Origin: Variovorax sp. dw_308
GTDB taxonomy: Bacteria; Pseudomonadota; Gammaproteobacteria; Burkholderiales; Burkholderiaceae_C
Reading direction: 5' to 3'
Length of the DNA: 64,000 nt
Assembly (NCBI RefSeq): GCF_019207085.1
Contig: NZ_JAATOM010000009.1
Span: 124,001-188,000 of the forward strand
The notes beneath the pieces were generated by a model. It was not told the DNA's origin, ran no database searches, and worked only from the letters and a program-made list of their open reading frames with translations. Position 1 is the stretch's first letter. The number at the start of each line of letters is the position of its first letter. Below, one piece after another: positions 42,122-50,052 of the stretch. Position numbers and translations under genes: made by a program.

Positions 42122-42862
42122 ATGTCCATCGATCTGAATGCCGACCTGGGCGAAGGCTGCGACAACGACGAAGCGCTGATGGCGCTGGTAAGTTCGGCCA
42201 ACATCGCTTGCGGCTGGCACGCGGGCGACGCCACGACCATGCGTCAATGCGTGCGCTGGGCGCTGAAGAATGGCGTGGCCATCGGCGCGCATCCGAGCTA
42301 TCCGGATCGCGAGAACTTCGGGCGCAGCGAGATGAACCTGCCCGCCGACGACATCATCGCCGGCACGCTTTACCAGATCGGCGCGCTGGCGGCGATCGCG
42401 AGGGCGGAGGGTGCCACGTTGGCGCACGTCAAGCCGCATGGCGCGCTCTACAACCAGGCGGCGAAGGATCCGGCATTGGCGGATGCGCTGTGCGAGGCGG
42501 TCAGGCGCTTCGATCCGTCACTGCGGTTCTTCGGCCTCGCCGGCAGCGGAATGATCGCTGCGGCCCGTCGGGCCGGCCTGCAGCCGGTGGAAGAGGTATT
42601 TGCCGACCGCGGCTACAACGCCGACGGCAGCCTGGTCAGCCGGAAGCTGCCCGGCGCGCTGATCGAGGACGATGCCCTGGCAATGGCCCAGGCCATTTCG
42701 TTGGTACGAGACCACAGCGTGCGGGCCATCGATGGCAGCCTGGTGGCAGTGAATGCCCAGACCGTCTGCCTGCACGGCGACGGGCCCCACGCCCTGAAAT
42801 TCGCAAGAAGCATCCGCGAAAAGCTGGCCGGAGAGGGCATCGCAATTCGTGCCGCATGTTGA
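42122..42862 (+). CDS. pxpA: 5-oxoprolinase subunit PxpA (LamB/YcsF family)
   Basis: The 246-residue protein begins at the ATG at 42122; a GTG at 42113 would add three residues. It has the YcsF signature: IDLNADLGEGCDNDEALM, NIACGWHAGDATTM, IGAHPSYPDRENFGR and VKPHGALYNQAAKD. It completes the pxpBCA set and hydrolyses 5-oxoproline together with PxpB and PxpC. The order B-C-A in one transcription unit matches other proteobacteria. Confidence 0.96.
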   Translation: MSIDLNADLGEGCDNDEALMALVSSANIACGWHAGDATTMRQCVRWALKNGVAIGAHPSYPDRENFGRSEMNLPADDIIAGTLYQIGALAAIARAEGATLAHVKPHGALYNQAAKDPALADALCEAVRRFDPSLRFFGLAGSGMIAAARRAGLQPVEEVFADRGYNADGSLVSRKLPGALIEDDALAMAQAISLVRDHSVRAIDGSLVAVNAQTVCLHGDGPHALKFARSIREKLAGEGIAIRAAC

Positions 42863-43049
42863 AACAATGTGAACTATTTTTCTTTTTCCCGCACAAGGAC
42901 GCGCTTTGGCACATAATGCCGCAGCTTTCCCGCACCTTGCTGCGGGTTGGCAAACGGTGATAGGTTGGTTTCGCGCCACAGCGGGTTTTGTTTGTTGTGA
43001 TTCTGGGACTCCATCGCTTTTGTTTCTTGTTATTTGAGGAGTCCAAAAA
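42863..43049 (+). promoter_or_regulatory. Promoter and leader of the RRM protein gene
   Basis: A -10-like CATAAT (42912-42917) is followed by the hairpin CCCGCA/TGCGGG (42929-42946) and about 100 bases of T-rich leader to the ATG at 43050, with GAGGAG at 43036-43041. Long structured leaders are common before cold-responsive RNA-binding protein genes; this one is a candidate. Confidence 0.4.
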
Positions 43050-43484
43050 ATGGGCAAAAAACTGTACGTGGGCAATCTTGCCTATTCGATCCGTGACAAC
43101 GACCTGGAACAGGCCTTCGGCCAGTACGGTGCTGTCGCCAGCGCCAAGGTCATGATGGAACGCGACACCGGTCGCTCCAAGGGTTTCGGCTTTGTCGAGA
43201 TGGGCAGCGATGCGGAAGCGCTCGCAGCCATCGAAGGCATGAACGGCCACGCACTCGAAGGCCGTAGCCTGACGGTGAACGAAGCTCGCCCGATGGAACC
43301 GCGCCCCTCGGGTGGTTTCGGTGGCGGCGGCGGCCGTAGTGGTGGCGGCGGCGGCGGTTACGGCGGTGGCGGCGGCGGTTACGGCGGCGGCGGCGGTGGC
43401 CGCAGCGGTGGTGGCGGCGGCTACGGTGGTGGCGGCAGCGGCGGTGGTGGCTACGGCGGCGGCAACAGCCGCGGCGGCTACTAA
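43050..43484 (+). CDS. glycine-rich RRM RNA-binding protein
   Basis: The 144-residue protein has one RNA-recognition motif at residues about 3-80, with RNP2 KLYVGNLAYS and RNP1 RSKGFGFVEM. The C-terminal ~60 residues are almost only glycine with arginine, serine and tyrosine (repeats such as GGYGGGGGGY). This form is common in proteobacteria and cyanobacteria and is often cold-induced; it binds RNA and may chaperone it. The glycine tract is encoded by GGC/GGT runs that look like DNA repeats. A bidirectional terminator follows. Confidence 0.93.
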   Translation: MGKKLYVGNLAYSIRDNDLEQAFGQYGAVASAKVMMERDTGRSKGFGFVEMGSDAEALAAIEGMNGHALEGRSLTVNEARPMEPRPSGGFGGGGGRSGGGGGGYGGGGGGYGGGGGGRSGGGGGYGGGGSGGGGYGGGNSRGGY

Positions 43485-43502
43485 GCACTCGCTGCTTTGA
43501 AT

Positions 43503-43530
43503 AAAAAAGGCTCCCTTGGGAGCCTTTTTT
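43503..43530. terminator. Bidirectional rho-independent terminator
   Basis: GGCTCCC (43509-43515) pairs with GGGAGCC (43518-43524), with A-run on the left and T-run on the right (43503-43508 and 43525-43530). It ends the RRM gene and may also serve the opposing hydrolase gene. Confidence 0.92.
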
Positions 43531-43615
43531 GCGTCTGGCCAAGTTAAGTGCCGCAGACAGTGCTGTAGCCAGGCGGGCCGATCCGACGCAGTGATGTGTT
43601 TGATTGCGGGCCGTA

Positions 43616-44320
43616 TCAGTCGACGAGCCGGTCCAGCCAGGCGCCCAGCGATGCGTTGACGAGCGCCGGCTTTTCCATGGTCAGCATGTGGCCGCAGTCC
43701 GGCAACCACACAAGCTCGGCACCGGGCGCCAGTGCCGCTATCTCGCGCGAGCAGTCGGGTGGTGTCAGGCGGTCGGCGTCGCCGCACATCACCAGCACCG
43801 GGCAACGCAGCCGGGGCAATTGCTCGCGCGCGTCGGGGCGCTTCATCAGGGCGCGGTTCTGGTTGATCAACTGCTGCGCGCCGGCGTCCAGCATCATGTG
43901 CAGGTAGCGAGCCACCATCGCCTTGTCGGCGGCTTGCGTGGGGTGGAACGCGAACATCACGTTGGGCTCGATCACGCTGCGCACGTCGCCGCGCTGGAAC
44001 AGCTCGATCGCGGCCTCGCGCAGTGCGCGCATGTCGGGTGTTTCAGGGCGTGGATTGGTGCCGAGGAGCGCCAAGCCCTGGATGCGTTCTGGCGCCTGGC
44101 GCGCGGCTTCCATCGCGATCATGCCGCCCATCGAGGCGCCGCAAAGCACCAGCGGGCCTTCGTGCGCTTCCAGTACGTCGCGCGCCATTTCCTCGATCGT
44201 CGCGAAGCGCATGTGGGCGTCGCTCACCGCCGGCGCCATGTGGCTGGGGAGCGCGGGCCACTGGTCTTGCCACAGGCGGTCGTCGCAGGCGAGGCCGGGA
44301 AGCAGGACGAGTTGAGGCAT
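43616..44320 (-). CDS. alpha/beta hydrolase
   Basis: The 234-residue hydrolase is taken from the ATG at 44320; an upstream ATG at 44404 would add an unlikely cysteine-containing leader. The nucleophile elbow is LCGASMGGMIAMEAA (G-x-S-x-G), the aspartate is in MCGDADRLTPP, and the histidine in PDCGHMLTMEKP. It starts with LVLLPGLACDDRLW, the oxyanion-hole region. Similar proteins include enol-lactone hydrolases and esterases. The substrate cannot be told. Confidence 0.88.
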   Translation of the reverse strand: MPQLVLLPGLACDDRLWQDQWPALPSHMAPAVSDAHMRFATIEEMARDVLEAHEGPLVLCGASMGGMIAMEAARQAPERIQGLALLGTNPRPETPDMRALREAAIELFQRGDVRSVIEPNVMFAFHPTQAADKAMVARYLHMMLDAGAQQLINQNRALMKRPDAREQLPRLRCPVLVMCGDADRLTPPDCSREIAALAPGAELVWLPDCGHMLTMEKPALVNASLGAWLDRLVD

Positions 44321-44418
44321 GTCGAGGGGGTTGGCAGGAATGGCAATGCGAGGTTGCCAACGATTCTGGCATCGACACAGGTTTGAAGCGTGCGAATGGG
44401 ACAATGCGAGTACGCACT

Positions 44419-45126
44419 ATGCAAATTTCTACCAACCTGATCCTGATCCGCCACGGCGAGACCGACTGGAACCGCGAGCTGCGCTTCCAGGGCCACGTCG
44501 ATGTGCCACTCAACGACATGGGCCATGAGCAGGCCCGCCGGCTCGGGCTGCGGCTGGCCGGGGAGCCGATCCAGCAGGTGATCAGCAGCGACCTGATGCG
44601 CGCGCAGCAGACGGCGACGCCGGCGGCGCAGCAGCTCAAGCTGCCGATCGTGACCACCGTCGGCTTGCGCGAGCAGCACTTCGGCGTGGCCGAGGGGCTG
44701 CGCGCCGACGAGATCCGCGCGCTGCATCCGCGTGCCTGGGAGCAGTGGCTCGAATTCCGCGAGGAGAACTCGATGCCCGAGGGTGAATCGGCGCTTGCCT
44801 TCCATGCGCGCATCATGGAGGCGCTGGGCCGTATCGCGACGACCTACGGCGGTCAGAACGTGCTGGTCGTGACGCATGGCGGCGTGCTCGACATGGTGTG
44901 GCGCACCGCCAGGGGCATGAGCCTCAGCGGTCCCCGGCAGAGCGAGATTCCAAACGCCGGGGTCAACCGCATCCGGCTGGCCGATGCCTCGCAACCGACG
45001 CGCATCGAGATCCTCGAGTGGGCCGATGCAGGGCACCTGAAGGACCTGCCGCCGCAGCCGACCTACGACCAGCGGCGCCATCTCGCGCCCACGCCCACGG
45101 TCAAGCCCGCGACAGACGCCGGCTGA
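44419..45126 (+). CDS. histidine phosphatase family protein
   Basis: The 235-residue phosphatase has the catalytic RHGETDWNRELRFQGH near residues 11-26, the second histidine in VVTHGGVLDMVWR, and ISSDLMRAQQTATPAA. It is of the phosphoglycerate-mutase-like branch (GpmB/CobC/PhoE type) and would hydrolyse phosphate monoesters; the true substrate is unknown. The ATG at 44419 is preferred over an in-frame ATG at 44404. Its 3' end overlaps the end of paaX on the other strand by 26 bases. Confidence 0.9.
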   Translation: MQISTNLILIRHGETDWNRELRFQGHVDVPLNDMGHEQARRLGLRLAGEPIQQVISSDLMRAQQTATPAAQQLKLPIVTTVGLREQHFGVAEGLRADEIRALHPRAWEQWLEFREENSMPEGESALAFHARIMEALGRIATTYGGQNVLVVTHGGVLDMVWRTARGMSLSGPRQSEIPNAGVNRIRLADASQPTRIEILEWADAGHLKDLPPQPTYDQRRHLAPTPTVKPATDAG

Positions 45127-46024
45127 TTTCTTTCGGCGTCTTGATGAGGGGGCCGTCGGTGGTTTCCAGGTGGGCGCACAGGAACTGCTCGCTGCCCGCC
45201 AGCAACCCGCGGTAGAGCAACTCGCACAGTTCGCGTGCGCGCAGGCCGGGCCAATCGGCCCGTAGCAGGGCGGCCGGCAGGTTGGGGTCGCGCAGCAACA
45301 CGCGGCGGTATTCGTGGATCAGCAGCGTGCGCAGGAAGAAGGCTTCAGCCTGGGTCAATGCGTCCAGCAACGCCACGGCCGGCTCGAAACGGGCAATGAA
45401 CTGTTGCCATGCCTGCTCGACCTTCGAAAGCTTGAAGGTGTCGTGCATGAGGGCTTGCAGCGGCTTGCGGCCGTAGTCGTCGAGGCTTTGCGCACTGAGT
45501 ACGGCGACCCGGTCTTCCGCCTTGGCGGCGCGCAGTATTTCCTGCAGTGATTGATGGTCCACATGCGGGTGCGCAAAGATGCCGGGCGAGAGCTGGCCAA
45601 AGCTCTCCCACAGCAGTTCGCGCTTCAGGTGCTGGCGCATGCTGGCGCGCATGCCAGTTTCCAGCAGCACCAGCGTCCAGCGGCCGTCCCAAGTGGGCAG
45701 GTTGAATTCGTAGATGCGCCGATCGGCATGCCGCACGCGCTGCAGGCCGATGTCCGACAGGCCGTAGTAGCTGCGGCGCCCGATGCGCGTGGCGGTGAAC
45801 CAGTCGTCCGCGGTGAGCCGGAATGCACTGGTTCGCACCAGCCGCGACGAGATGCCGAAAGGCTCGGACAGCGCGATCAGGTTGCCCAGCCAGACCGATT
45901 GCCGACGGGGCGCGATCGCATCGCCGTAGATGGTGATCAACACGGAGTTGGAGCGCATGACCAGCCCTCGGCGCAGCTTCGCGACGCGGGGGGAAATCTG
46001 TGCTTCGAGCTTTGCGGGAGGCAT
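45101..46024 (-). CDS. paaX: phenylacetic acid degradation operon repressor PaaX
   Basis: The 307-residue repressor matches PaaX in length and layout. The N-terminal winged helix has SNSVLITIYGDAIAPRRQSVWLGNLI and SSRLVRTSAFRLTADDWFTATRIGRRSYYGLSD; the ligand domain has REIYEFNLP-type WDGRWTLVLLE and the C-terminal LLRADWPGLRARELCELLYR. PaaX represses paa genes until phenylacetyl-CoA binds. It is divergent from paaA, and an inverted repeat (46039-46079) lies 15 bases upstream of its start. Confidence 0.93.
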   Translation of the reverse strand: MPPAKLEAQISPRVAKLRRGLVMRSNSVLITIYGDAIAPRRQSVWLGNLIALSEPFGISSRLVRTSAFRLTADDWFTATRIGRRSYYGLSDIGLQRVRHADRRIYEFNLPTWDGRWTLVLLETGMRASMRQHLKRELLWESFGQLSPGIFAHPHVDHQSLQEILRAAKAEDRVAVLSAQSLDDYGRKPLQALMHDTFKLSKVEQAWQQFIARFEPAVALLDALTQAEAFFLRTLLIHEYRRVLLRDPNLPAALLRADWPGLRARELCELLYRGLLAGSEQFLCAHLETTDGPLIKTPKEISRRLSRA

Positions 46025-46038
46025 GGCGTGCTCCTGAA

Positions 46039-46079
46039 GTGATACACAGCCTTCGATTGTATGAGTCCATTTGTATCAC
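46039..46079. promoter_or_regulatory. Candidate PaaX operator
   Basis: GTGATACA (46039-46046) and TGTATCAC (46072-46079) form a perfect 8-bp inverted repeat with 25 bases between, and a related TGTATGA lies inside at 46058-46064. It overlaps the expected paaX promoter and lies about 195 bases upstream of paaA. Confidence 0.55.
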
Positions 46080-46085
46080 TACCAT

Positions 46086-46242
46086 TCATTTCAGTTGGCC
46101 ATTTCGCTGCGCGCACCCGCGACGCATGAAACCGGCGAGCACCGCGAAGCCCGTTCGTGGGCACCCGCGGAACCGGCTTTGCCGGGCCTCCGGGTGCGCC
46201 CCCTTGAGGGGGGAGGCGCCGCAGGCGCATTCGGGGGTGGGC
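46086..46242. repeat. Dispersed repeat family 2, copy 2 (inverted relative to copy 1)
   Basis: Read on the minus strand, it repeats the block order of 29113-29233: CCGAATGCGCCTG, GGCGC, a CCCC/GGGG hairpin, GGCCCGGCAAAGCCGGTTC and, at the far end, AACTGAAATG. The 22 bases at 46221-46242 also occur at 13464-13485. It sits between the paaX operator and paaA, so it is transcribed in the paaA leader. Confidence 0.65.
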
Positions 46243-46272
46243 ATATCAACGACACGATGAATGGAGACAGGC

Positions 46273-47268
46273 ATGTACGCACAACTCGTCGAGACGGGTG
46301 CACAGGCAGTCAGGACGCTGGAGGAAATGTCGCCGCAGGAGCGCGCATTTCAGGAGCGGATCGACGCCAGCATCAAGGTCGAACCCAAGGACTGGATGCC
46401 CGAGGGCTACCGCAAGACGCTCATCCGCCAGATATCGCAGCACGCGCATTCCGAATACGTCGGCATGCTGCCCGAGGCCAACTGGATCTCGCGGGCCCCG
46501 ACGCTGCAGCGCAAGGCCATCCTCATGGCCAAGGTGCAGGACGAAGCTGGTCACGGCCTCTACCTCTACAGCGCGGTCGAGACGCTGGGCGTGACACGCG
46601 ACCAGACCTACCTCGACCTGCTGTCGGGCAAGGCCAAGTACTCGAGCATCTTCAACTACCCCACGCTGACCTGGGCCGACATCGGCGCCATTGGCTGGCT
46701 GGTCGATGGCTCGGCCATCGTCAACCAGGTGCCGATCTGCCGCTGCTCCTACGGACCGTATGCCCGCGCGATGGTGCGGGTGTGCAAGGAGGAGTCCTTC
46801 CACCAGCGCCAGGGCTTCGAGATCATGCACACGCTGTGCCGCGGCACGGCGGCGCAGAAGGCGATGGCACAGGATGCGCTGAACCGCTGGTGGTGGCCTT
46901 CCATCGCGATGCACGGCCCGGCGGACGACCAGTCCGTGAACAGCGCGCAGTCGATGGCCTGGAAGATCAAGTCGCAGACCAACGACGCGCTGCGCCAGAA
47001 GTTCATCGACCAGACCGTGCCGCAGGCCGAGTTCCTCGGCCTGACCATTCCCGACGCCGACCTGAAGTGGAACGAGGAACGCGGTCACTACGACTACGGC
47101 CCGATCGACTGGGAAGACTTTTTCAACGTGGTGCGCGGCAAGGGCCCGTGCAACCAAGAGCGCCTGGCCGCTCGCAACAAGGCATGGAACGAAGGCGCAT
47201 GGTTCCGGGAGGCCATGCAGGCCTATGCGGACCAGCAGGAACAACCCGATGAACTGAAGGCGGCATGA
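46273..47268 (+). CDS. paaA: phenylacetyl-CoA epoxidase subunit PaaA
   Basis: This 331-residue catalytic diiron subunit of the 1,2-phenylacetyl-CoA epoxidase starts at the ATG at 46273, with GGAGAC 8 bases upstream. The iron ligands are in MAKVQDEAGHGLYLYSAVE and VCKEESFHQRQGFEIMH (two E-x-x-H sites). The four-helix bundle and YGPIDWEDFFNVVRGKGPCN near the C terminus are typical. It forms the PaaA-C heterodimer core and epoxidises the aromatic ring with O2. First gene of paaABCDE. Confidence 0.97.
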   Translation: MYAQLVETGAQAVRTLEEMSPQERAFQERIDASIKVEPKDWMPEGYRKTLIRQISQHAHSEYVGMLPEANWISRAPTLQRKAILMAKVQDEAGHGLYLYSAVETLGVTRDQTYLDLLSGKAKYSSIFNYPTLTWADIGAIGWLVDGSAIVNQVPICRCSYGPYARAMVRVCKEESFHQRQGFEIMHTLCRGTAAQKAMAQDALNRWWWPSIAMHGPADDQSVNSAQSMAWKIKSQTNDALRQKFIDQTVPQAEFLGLTIPDADLKWNEERGHYDYGPIDWEDFFNVVRGKGPCNQERLAARNKAWNEGAWFREAMQAYADQQEQPDELKAA

Positions 47269-47269
47269 C

Positions 47270-47572
47270 ATGAACTCCGAACAGAAAACCCGACGCGAAT
47301 GGCCCCTGTGGGAAATCTTCATTCGCAGCCAGCACGGTCTCGCGCACAAGCATGTGGGCAGCCTGCATGCAGTGGATGGCGCCAGCGCCGTCCAGCATGC
47401 CCGCGACGTCTACACGCGGCGCAATGAAGGCGTGAGCATCTGGGTCGTGCGTGCGGCCGACGTGCTGGCCAGCAGCCCCGGCGACAAGGAAGCGCTGTTC
47501 GATGCAGCGCAGAGCAAGGTGTACCGCCACCCGACCTTCTTCCCCATGCCCGACGGCGTGGAACACATCTGA
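47270..47572 (+). CDS. paaB: phenylacetyl-CoA epoxidase subunit PaaB
   Basis: The 100-residue bridging subunit has WPLWEIFIRSQHGLAHKHVGSLHA and RRNEGVSIWVVRAADV, the PaaB signatures. It joins the PaaAC heterodimers and is needed for activity. It begins one base after the paaA stop, so translation is coupled. Confidence 0.96.
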   Translation: MNSEQKTRREWPLWEIFIRSQHGLAHKHVGSLHAVDGASAVQHARDVYTRRNEGVSIWVVRAADVLASSPGDKEALFDAAQSKVYRHPTFFPMPDGVEHI

Positions 47573-47582
47573 CGGCCGGCGC

Positions 47583-48332
47583 ATGAACACCAAACTCGAA
47601 TACCTGCTGCGCATGGGCGACAACTGCCTGGTGCTGTCGCAGCAACTGGCGGCCTGGTGCGGCCATGGGCCGGCGCTGGAGGAAGACCTCGCGCTGACCA
47701 ACGTGGCGCTGGACCTGCTGGGCCAGGCACGCATGTGGCTGACGCTGGCGGGCGAGGAAGAGGGGCTGGGCCGCGACGAGGACGCGCTTGCCTACTTCCG
47801 CGACGGCAATGAATTCCGCAACCTGCTGCTGGTGGAGCAACCCAACGGCCACTATGGCAACACGGTGGCGCGGCAGTTCCTGTTCGATGCCTGGCACATG
47901 CATGCGCTGGCCGGACTGGCCGGGTCGAGCGACGCGCGCATCGCGGAGATCGCGCAGAAGTCGGTGAAGGAGGTGCGCTATCACTTCGAACGCAGCGCCG
48001 GCTTGATGATCGCGCTGGGTCGCGGCACGCCGGAAAGCCATGCCCGCATGCAGGCGGCGGTGGAACTGCTCTGGCCGTATGCCAACGAATGGTTCGAGTC
48101 CGATGCGGTGGACGAGGCCTGCGCCGCAGCGGGCGTGGCGCCGGCGGCGCCTTCGCTCGCCGCACCTTGGCGCGCGAGTGTCGAGGCCGTGCTGAGCCGT
48201 GCGACTCTTGCGATGCCCGGCTACATCGGCCATCAGCGCGGCGGCAAGCGTGGCGTGCACACGGAGCATCTGGGTCATCTGCTGACCGATCTGCAGTTCG
48301 TGCAGCGCACCTATCCGGGAGCCCAGTGGTGA
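47583..48332 (+). CDS. paaC: phenylacetyl-CoA epoxidase subunit PaaC
   Basis: The 249-residue structural partner of PaaA has LLRMGDNCLVLSQQLAAWCG, LDLLGQARMW, DALAYFRDGNEFRNLLLVEQPNG and AEIAQKSVKEVRYHFERSAG. It keeps a diiron-like four-helix fold but only partial iron ligands and supports PaaA. The stop overlaps the paaD GTG start. Confidence 0.96.
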   Translation: MNTKLEYLLRMGDNCLVLSQQLAAWCGHGPALEEDLALTNVALDLLGQARMWLTLAGEEEGLGRDEDALAYFRDGNEFRNLLLVEQPNGHYGNTVARQFLFDAWHMHALAGLAGSSDARIAEIAQKSVKEVRYHFERSAGLMIALGRGTPESHARMQAAVELLWPYANEWFESDAVDEACAAAGVAPAAPSLAAPWRASVEAVLSRATLAMPGYIGHQRGGKRGVHTEHLGHLLTDLQFVQRTYPGAQW

Positions 48333-48868
48333 GCGCCGTGATGGCGGCGCCGCAGGAACAGGTCTCGCGCGACTCGGTGCTGGCCTGGCTCGGCGAGGTG
48401 ATGGACCCGGAAGTGCCTGTGGTCTCGGTGGTCGATCTTGGGCTGATACGCGATGTCGAATGGAAGGATGGTTCGCTGGTCGTCACCGTGACGCCGACCT
48501 ACTCGGGCTGCCCGGCCACCGAGGTCATCGCCCAGTCGATCCGCGATGCCGTGCAGGCGCGCGGCGTGGAGCGCGTGCAGGTGCGTACGCAGCTCGCACC
48601 CGCATGGACCACGGACTGGATGAGCGCCAAGGGCCGCGACGCACTGCACGCCTATGGCATCGCGCCGCCGGTGGCGCACGCCGCTGCGGCCGATGGCACG
48701 CAGGCCATCGACATCAGCGCGTTGCTGGCCCGGCGCGTCGTCGTGCCGTGCCCGCAATGCAACTCGCGCAAGACGCGCCTGTTGTCGCAATTCGGCTCGA
48801 CCGCCTGCAAGGCGCTCTACCAGTGCAACGACTGCCTGGAACCCTTCGACTATTTCAAGGCGCACTGA
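48329..48868 (+). CDS. paaD: 1,2-phenylacetyl-CoA epoxidase subunit PaaD
   Basis: The 179-residue protein starts at the GTG overlapping the paaC stop (GTGA); an ATG at 48341 is an alternative. It has the MIP18/DUF59 domain (AWLGEVMDPEVPVVSVVDLGLIRDVE, PTYSGCPATEVI) and a C-terminal cysteine-rich segment VPCPQCNSRKTRLLSQFGSTACKALYQC. It is thought to help iron-sulphur or metal maturation of the epoxidase. Confidence 0.95.
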   Translation: MSAVMAAPQEQVSRDSVLAWLGEVMDPEVPVVSVVDLGLIRDVEWKDGSLVVTVTPTYSGCPATEVIAQSIRDAVQARGVERVQVRTQLAPAWTTDWMSAKGRDALHAYGIAPPVAHAAAADGTQAIDISALLARRVVVPCPQCNSRKTRLLSQFGSTACKALYQCNDCLEPFDYFKAH

Positions 48869-49956
48869 TGACCCCTCAATTCCATTCCCTCCAGGTCAGC
48901 CACGTCGAGCAGGCGACCCGCGACGCAGTGGCCGTGACCTTCGCCGTGCCGGAGCACCTGGACGACACTTTCTCGTACGTGCAGGGCCAGTACCTCACGC
49001 TGCGCACGCGGCTCGACGGTGAAGAGCTGCGCCGCTCGTATTCGATCTGCTCGGCCGTGCAGGACCGGCGCCTGCGGGTGGCCATCAAGCGCGTGTCGGG
49101 CGGTGCGTTCTCCAACTGGGCGGCGGAGAACCTGCGGCCGGGCAGCGCCATTGAAGTCATGCCGCCGCAGGGCCACTTCCACATGGCGCTGCAGCCCGAT
49201 GCTCAGCGGCATGTCGTGGCCTTCGCATCCGGCAGCGGCATCACGCCGGTGCTCTCCATCATCAAGACCACCTTGCTGGCCGAACCGGAGACCAGCGTGA
49301 CGCTCGTCTACGGCAACCGCTCGTCGAGCGGCGTGATGTTCAAGGAAGAACTCGAGGACCTGAAGGACAGCTACCTCGGCCGTTTCAACCTGGTCTGGAT
49401 CATGAGCCGCGAGTCGCAGGACATTCCGCTGTTCAACGGCCGCATCGACCATGAGAAGTGCAGCCAGCTGCTCACGCACTGGATCGACCCGGCCGGCATC
49501 GACGCTGCCTTCATATGCGGCCCGGAAGACATGATGCTGGCCACCTCGCAGGCCCTGCAGGACCATGGTGTCGACAAGTCGCGCATCAAGGTCGAGCTGT
49601 TCGGCAGCGCCCCGAAGGACGGCAAGCTGCGCATGACGCGTGCCCCGGTCGAAGGCAGCGACCAGTGCGAAGTGGAGGTCGTGGTCGACGGCACGCGGCG
49701 CAGCTTCTTCATGCGCAAGAACACCGACAACCTGGTCGACGCCGGCATCAAGGCCGGGCTGGAGATGCCGTACTCGTGCAAGGGCGGCGTGTGCTCCACC
49801 TGCCGCGCGAAGGTGGTGCAGGGCGAAGTCGACATGGACATCAACTTCGCACTCGAGGACTACGAGGTGGCGCGCGGCTTCGTCCTGTGCTGCCAGAGCT
49901 ATCCGGTCACCGACAAGCTGGTCATCGACTTCGACCAGGAACACGCCCACAACTGA
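48868..49956 (+). CDS. paaE: phenylacetyl-CoA epoxidase reductase subunit PaaE
   Basis: The 362-residue reductase passes electrons from NADPH to PaaA. It has a ferredoxin-reductase FAD domain (RRSYSICSAVQDRRLRVAIK), an NADP domain (ASGSGITPVLSIIKTTL, YGNRSSSGVMFKEEL) and a C-terminal 2Fe-2S domain with CKGGVCSTCRAKVV and a distal cysteine in FVLCCQSYPV. The start shares its first base with the paaD stop (TGATG). Confidence 0.97.
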   Translation: MTPQFHSLQVSHVEQATRDAVAVTFAVPEHLDDTFSYVQGQYLTLRTRLDGEELRRSYSICSAVQDRRLRVAIKRVSGGAFSNWAAENLRPGSAIEVMPPQGHFHMALQPDAQRHVVAFASGSGITPVLSIIKTTLLAEPETSVTLVYGNRSSSGVMFKEELEDLKDSYLGRFNLVWIMSRESQDIPLFNGRIDHEKCSQLLTHWIDPAGIDAAFICGPEDMMLATSQALQDHGVDKSRIKVELFGSAPKDGKLRMTRAPVEGSDQCEVEVVVDGTRRSFFMRKNTDNLVDAGIKAGLEMPYSCKGGVCSTCRAKVVQGEVDMDINFALEDYEVARGFVLCCQSYPVTDKLVIDFDQEHAHN

Positions 49957-49961
49957 AGCCT

Positions 49962-50002
49962 GTTGCCGGGGCCCGTCCGCGTGCGCGCGTGGGCCCGGCA
50001 AC
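49962..50002 (+). other. Long intergenic hairpin between paaE and paaK
   Basis: GTTGCCGGGGCCC (49962-49974) pairs with GGGCCCGGCAAC (49991-50002), with a single bulged base and a 16-base loop. There is no T-run, so it is not a simple terminator; it may stabilise the upstream mRNA or separate expression of paaK. Confidence 0.55.
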
Positions 50003-50052
50003 GCATCCGCGCCAGACAAGCGACCCCACCCATTCGACGAGATACAAGAACC

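Noticed and set aside
43310..43484. Short G-rich DNA repeats resembling a repeat array
   Set aside because: They are the codons of the glycine-rich tail of the RRM protein; there are no spacers and no CRISPR features.
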